Positions 38,127-41,564 of a stretch of DNA of 41,564 nucleotides are shown one piece after another (within the stretch, counting starts at the first letter, position 1; every line of letters starts with the position of its first letter). Position numbers and translations under genes: made by a program. Under the pieces are notes generated by a model. That model did not search any database, was not told the DNA's origin, and saw only the letters and a program-made list of their open reading frames with translations. Source of the stretch: Flavobacteriales bacterium (GTDB lineage Bacteria; Bacteroidota; Bacteroidia; Flavobacteriales_F; PHOS-HE28); the NCBI GenBank assembly GCA_019912395.1, contig JAIOIH010000037.1, positions 1 to 41,564 of the forward strand, given 5' to 3'.

Positions 38127-41100
38127 ATGTCGACTTTCGTCCAAGCCCCGCCCTACATCCCCACCCACAAGATCCGCATCGTCACCGCAGCTTCACTGTT
38201 CGATGGCCACGATGTCTCCATCAACATCATGCGGCGCATCCTCCAGAGCTCCGGCGCGGAGGTGATCCATTTGGGGCACGACCGCAGCGTGGAGGAGGTG
38301 GTGAACACCGCGATCCAGGAGGATGCGCAGGCCATCGCGATGACCAGCTACCAGGGCGGGCACATGGAGTATTTCAAGTACATGTTCGACCTGCTGAAGG
38401 AGAAGGGCGCGGGGCACATCAAGATCTTCGGTGGGGGCGGAGGGACCATCCTGCCGGAGGAGATCGAGGAGTTGGAGGCCTACGGCATCACGCGTTTGTA
38501 CCACCCCGACGATGGCCGTGCGATGGGGCTGCAGGGCATGATCAACGATATGCTGGAGCGCTGCGACGTGGACCACAGCGATGCGTTGCATGGGGAGGTG
38601 AAGGAGCTTTCCACTACCAACTGGCCGGCCATTGCGCGCTTGATCAGTTCGGCGGAGAACCATCCGGAGGTGTTTGAGAAGGTGGCCGATGCGGTGCATA
38701 AGCAGGCCGCCGCGAGCACCGCGCCCGTCCTGGGCATCACCGGCACGGGCGGGGCGGGCAAGAGCAGCATGGTGGATGAATTGATCCGCCGTTTTCTGCT
38801 GGACCAGAAGGACAAGACCATCGCCATCGTGAGCGTGGACCCGAGCAAGCGCAAGACCGGCGGGGCGTTGCTCGGCGACCGCATCCGGATGAACAGCATC
38901 CGCGGCGAGCGCGTGTACATGCGCAGTATGGCCACGCGCCAGAGCAACCTCGCGCTGAGCAAGCAGGTGAGGGAGGCCATCCTGGTGCTGAAGGCGGCGG
39001 GCTTCGACCTCATCATCATCGAGACCAGCGGCATCGGCCAGAGTGATACCGAGATCCTCGACCACAGCGACGTATCGCTCTACATCATGACGCCCGAGTT
39101 CGGCGCGGCCACGCAGTTGGAAAAGATCGACATGCTCGACTTCGCTGATGTGGTAGCGATCAACAAGTTCGACAAGCGGGGAGCGCTGGATGCCTTGCGT
39201 GACGTGAAGAAGCAGTACAAGCGCAACCACCTCCTCTTCGAGGCGAAGGACGAGGACCTGCCCGTGGTGGGCACCATCGCCAGCCAGTTCAACGACCCCG
39301 GCACCAACACGCTGTACGAGCGGCTGATGCGCAAGATCAAGGAGAAGACCGGCACGGACTTCCACAGCACCTTCCACGGTCACGACGAGATGAGCGAGAA
39401 GGTGTGGATCATTCCGCCGGCGAAGAGCCGCTACCTCAGCGAGATCTCTGAGAGCAACCGGAGGTACGATGAGCATGTGGACAAGCAGGCTACAATTGCT
39501 GATCAACTGTATGGCTTGTACAGTGCGGTGCACACCTTCGGTGGCCCGAACCTGCTCGGATCAGCCGAGGGGTCAATGGATCGATCAGCCAAGGGCTCGT
39601 CGGATATTTTGGCTGATCGACTGATCGGCTCATCGACCGATCCGCTTGAAGCTCTGACCAAGAAATTCCACGACATAAAAAAGGATCTCGACCCGCACCT
39701 CTGGGAGATGCTCACCGGCTGGAAGTCCGAGGAAGCGCGCTACAGCGGCGAGTTCTACACCTACACCGTGCGCGGCAAGGAGATCAAGGTGCCCAACCAT
39801 TCGGAGAGCCTCGCGCATTTGAAGATCCCGAAAGTGGCGCTGCCGAAATTCCGCAGCTGGGGCGACAAGGTGCGCTGGGCGATGCAGGAGAACACGCCGG
39901 GCTTCTTCCCTTACACCGCCGGCATCTATCCATTCAAGCGCACCGGCGAGGACCCCGCACGGATGTTCGCCGGCGAGGGCGGACCGGAGCGCACCAACAA
40001 ACGCTTCCACTACGTGAGCCATGGCCTGCCCGCCAAGCGCCTCAGCACCGCCTTCGACAGCGTAACGCTCTACGGCCACGATCCCGGTCGTCGCCCCGAC
40101 ATCTACGGCAAGGTGGGCAACAGCGGCGTGAGCATCTGCTGCCTGGACGATGCCAAGAAACTTTACAGCGGCTTCGACCTCAGCGACCCGAAGACCTCGG
40201 TGAGCATGACCATCAACGGTCCCGCGCCGATGCTGCTCGGCTTTTTCATGAACGCCGCCATCGATCAGAACTGCGAGAAGTACATCCGCGAACACAAGCT
40301 GGAGAAGGAGGTGGAGAAGAAGATCGCGGAGCGGTGGGAGGCGCGTGGGATCACGCGACCGAAATACGCCCTCACCCCCAACCCCCTCTCCCAGGGAGAG
40401 GGGGCTTCTGACGATCACTCGGTAGACGCGGACGAGGCGCATGCCTATATGACGGCTGACCCCGCTACCGCTACGAGGCTGATGGAGTATGCGAACAGCA
40501 TGCGGAAGAGTCCTACGGCAGCGGAGGACATGCTTTGGCAGGCGATCCGTGGCAACGCAACCGGTGGGCGCATCAGACGGCAACACATCATCGACAACTT
40601 CATTGTCGACTTCGTTTCGCTGCCGAAGCAATTGGTCATTGAGGTGGATGGCGATATCCATGACCTTAGCAAGGAACGGGATGCTGCCCGTACCGTAAGG
40701 CTCAACGAACTCGGCTTCGAGGTAATCCGCTTCCGCAACGAAGAAGTGCTGGCCGATGTCTCCAAGGTGAAGAAAGCCATTATCGAAGCACTAAAAGCAC
40801 GCCCAGATTTCTCCGAACGCGAGGCGCGGCATTCCACCCCTCTCCCTGGGAGAGGGGCCGGGGGTGAGGGCACATTACCCGAAGGCAACAACGGTCTAGG
40901 CTTGCTCCTCCTCGGCATCACCGGCGACCAAGTCCTCCCCGCCGACGTCTACGCCAAGATCAAGGCCGATACCCTCGCGCAGGTCCGCGGCACCGTCCAA
41001 GCCGACATCCTCAAAGAAGACCAGGCGCAGAATACCTGCATCTTCAGCACCGAGTTCGCGCTGCGGCTCATGGGCGACGTGCAGCAGTACTTCATCGACG

Positions 41101-41564
41101 AGAAGGTGCGCAACTTCTACAGCGTCAGCATCAGCGGCTACCACATCGCCGAGGCCGGCGCCAACCCCATCAGCCAGCTCGCCTTCACGCTCAGCAACGG
41201 CTTCACCTACGTGGAGTACTACCTCAGCCGGGGCATGGACATCAACGCCTTCGCGCCCAACCTCAGCTTCTTCTTCAGCAACGGCATGGACCCCGAGTAC
41301 GCCGTGATGGGCCGCGTGGCACGCCGCCTCTGGGCCAAGGCGATGAAGCATCGCTACGGCGCCGACGAGCGCAGCCAGATGCTCAAGTACCACATCCAGA
41401 CCAGCGGCCGCAGCCTCCACGCGCAGGAGATCGACTTCAACGACATCCGCACCACGTTGCAGGCGCTGTACGCCATCTACGACAACTGCAACAGCCTGCA
41501 CACCAACGCCTACGACGAGGCCATCACCACGCCCACGGAGGAGAGCGTGCGCCGCGCCATGGCC
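38127..41564 (+). CDS. icmF: IcmF-type acyl-CoA mutase fused to its G-protein chaperone, carrying two in-frame insertions; partial
   Basis: The 1146 codons seen are all open and run off the window. Order: B12-binding domain (~14-150, [16 protein letters not shown] with the cobalt-ligand His), a MeaB/ArgK-type GTPase (P-loop [12 protein letters not shown] at 203-214, [13 protein letters not shown] at 346-349), then the (beta/alpha)8 mutase domain (~520 on), whose ordinary sequence resumes at [20 protein letters not shown] and continues past [11 protein letters not shown]. This is the IcmF layout, which interconverts branched and linear acyl-CoA with coenzyme B12. Two features are abnormal: a palindromic insertion in the linker (~478-507) and a 168-residue insertion (748-915) containing a DUF559 endonuclease domain with Asp828 and Glu839-Val-Asp841. 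Whether the protein still folds is unknown; neither insertion breaks the frame. Confidence 0.92.
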   Translation, partial: MSTFVQAPPYIPTHKIRIVTAASLFDGHDVSINIMRRILQSSGAEVIHLGHDRSVEEVVNTAIQEDAQAIAMTSYQGGHMEYFKYMFDLLKEKGAGHIKIFGGGGGTILPEEIEELEAYGITRLYHPDDGRAMGLQGMINDMLERCDVDHSDALHGEVKELSTTNWPAIARLISSAENHPEVFEKVADAVHKQAAASTAPVLGITGTGGAGKSSMVDELIRRFLLDQKDKTIAIVSVDPSKRKTGGALLGDRIRMNSIRGERVYMRSMATRQSNLALSKQVREAILVLKAAGFDLIIIETSGIGQSDTEILDHSDVSLYIMTPEFGAATQLEKIDMLDFADVVAINKFDKRGALDALRDVKKQYKRNHLLFEAKDEDLPVVGTIASQFNDPGTNTLYERLMRKIKEKTGTDFHSTFHGHDEMSEKVWIIPPAKSRYLSEISESNRRYDEHVDKQATIADQLYGLYSAVHTFGGPNLLGSAEGSMDRSAKGSSDILADRLIGSSTDPLEALTKKFHDIKKDLDPHLWEMLTGWKSEEARYSGEFYTYTVRGKEIKVPNHSESLAHLKIPKVALPKFRSWGDKVRWAMQENTPGFFPYTAGIYPFKRTGEDPARMFAGEGGPERTNKRFHYVSHGLPAKRLSTAFDSVTLYGHDPGRRPDIYGKVGNSGVSICCLDDAKKLYSGFDLSDPKTSVSMTINGPAPMLLGFFMNAAIDQNCEKYIREHKLEKEVEKKIAERWEARGITRPKYALTPNPLSQGEGASDDHSVDADEAHAYMTADPATATRLMEYANSMRKSPTAAEDMLWQAIRGNATGGRIRRQHIIDNFIVDFVSLPKQLVIEVDGDIHDLSKERDAARTVRLNELGFEVIRFRNEEVLADVSKVKKAIIEALKARPDFSEREARHSTPLPGRGAGGEGTLPEGNNGLGLLLLGITGDQVLPADVYAKIKADTLAQVRGTVQADILKEDQAQNTCIFSTEFALRLMGDVQQYFIDEKVRNFYSVSISGYHIAEAGANPISQLAFTLSNGFTYVEYYLSRGMDINAFAPNLSFFFSNGMDPEYAVMGRVARRLWAKAMKHRYGADERSQMLKYHIQTSGRSLHAQEIDFNDIRTTLQALYAIYDNCNSLHTNAYDEAITTPTEESVRRAMA
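39556..39645. repeat. Palindromic insertion inside icmF linker
   Basis: TCGATCAGCCAA (39582-39593) and TTGGCTGATCGA (39610-39621) are perfect inverted repeats. They are nested between CGGATC (39558) and GATCCG (39640), with further small palindromes CTCGG-ATCAG-CCGAG and ATCGG-...-CCGAT. The encoded stretch, [18 protein letters not shown] and [13 protein letters not shown], is low-complexity and fits no conserved part of IcmF. It is probably an in-frame repeat insertion between the GTPase and mutase domains. Confidence 0.65.
40368..40404 (+). repeat. Left inverted repeat of the DUF559 element
   Basis: GCCCTCACCCCC-AA-CCCCCTCTCCC then AGGGAGAGGGGG. It also contains an internal palindrome CCCTCTCCC/GGGAGAGGG. 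The same kind of sequence is often seen beside DUF559 genes elsewhere. Confidence 0.88.
40837..40871 (-). repeat. Right inverted repeat of the DUF559 element
   Basis: The reverse complement reads GCCCTCACCCCC-GG-CCCCTCTCCC then AGGGAGAGGGG, differing from the left repeat by two substitutions and one missing C. Confidence 0.88.

Larger units (their letters stand above)
40368..40871 (+). mobile_element. 504-bp inverted-repeat element with a DUF559 endonuclease domain, inserted in frame in icmF
   Basis: Ends at 40368 and 40871 carry near-perfect inverted repeats of ~35-36 bp. Within is a DUF559 (Vsr-like, PD-(D/E)XK fold) domain from an in-frame ATG at 40482: [54 protein letters not shown]. The length is exactly 168 codons, and the left repeat, the spacer, DUF559 and the right repeat are all translated in the icmF frame ([10 protein letters not shown] at the left, [12 protein letters not shown] at the right). 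No intein motifs are present. Confidence 0.85.

Noticed and set aside
38193-39533. Long open frame antisense to icmF
   Set aside because: Shadow frame; no recognisable motif, whereas icmF motifs are continuous on the plus strand.
40368-40871. Reading the icmF insertion as an intein
   Set aside because: No Cys/Ser at the first position, no terminal His-Asn, and no intein block motifs; the ends are DNA inverted repeats.
1-41564. tRNA, rRNA, origin or phage integration site
   Set aside because: No tRNA cloverleaf-like or rRNA sequence, no DnaA-box cluster and no integrase gene apart from the IS transposase were seen by eye.

Overview
The window looks like a chromosomal segment of a GC-rich Flavobacteriales-type bacterium (Bacteroidota). 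Evidence for this: secreted proteins ending in type IX secretion (T9SS)-style C-termini, TonB-dependent uptake with a BtuG-like lipoprotein, few clear Shine-Dalgarno sites, and repeated TAnnTT(T/G/C)(G/C) promoter elements placed just before start codons. The lineage is an inference; no rRNA or tRNA is present to anchor it.

Layout. 1-1437 is an intact IS3-family element with both terminal repeats; it cuts off the 3' end of a minus-strand gene. 1.4-6.2 kb is an accessory patch: the truncated gene, an HNH protein, and a type IIG restriction-methylation enzyme whose 3' half looks exchanged, with the leftover tail of the former gene still lying downstream. 6.2-8.4 kb holds a secreted non-specific nuclease lipoprotein and a WD40 protein separated by an odd field of degenerate short repeats. 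8.5-13.1 kb is an ABC ATPase coupled to a permease fused to an M1-type peptidase. 13.1-18.1 kb is a cobalamin-riboswitch operon: a two-repeat T9SS surface protein, a BtuB-type TonB receptor, a BtuG-like beta-propeller lipoprotein and a small membrane protein.

18.2-22.6 kb is a second accessory patch. A WYL regulator lies upstream of a gene fusing an AAA+ ATPase to an FtsH-like (M41) zinc peptidase, which overlaps by 4 bp a gene with nuclease-fold-like motifs. A 25-bp palindrome lies between regulator and ATPase. The patch is bordered by gene debris: a copy of the 3' end of the neighbouring lysyl-oxidase-like gene, an antitoxin-like remnant, and a palindromic element. I consider this three-gene unit the best candidate for an undescribed, probably defensive, system.

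22.6-38.1 kb is mostly surface and envelope biology: a large secreted lysyl-oxidase-like protein, an MBL-fold hydrolase, an OmpR-type two-component system followed by a PepSY-like protein, an M36 fungalysin-type protease, T9SS cargo, a metallophosphoesterase lipoprotein operon and an NAD(P)-binding protein. A dead fragment of the downstream mutase gene sits at 35.7 kb.

38.1 kb to the end is icmF (B12-dependent acyl-CoA mutase fused to its G-protein chaperone), open at the window edge. Inside it, a 504-bp element with 35-36-bp terminal inverted repeats and a DUF559 endonuclease domain is inserted exactly in frame, and a second palindromic insertion occupies a linker. This is the most striking single observation. 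B12 capture (13-17.6 kb) and B12 use (38-41.5 kb) therefore occur in one window.
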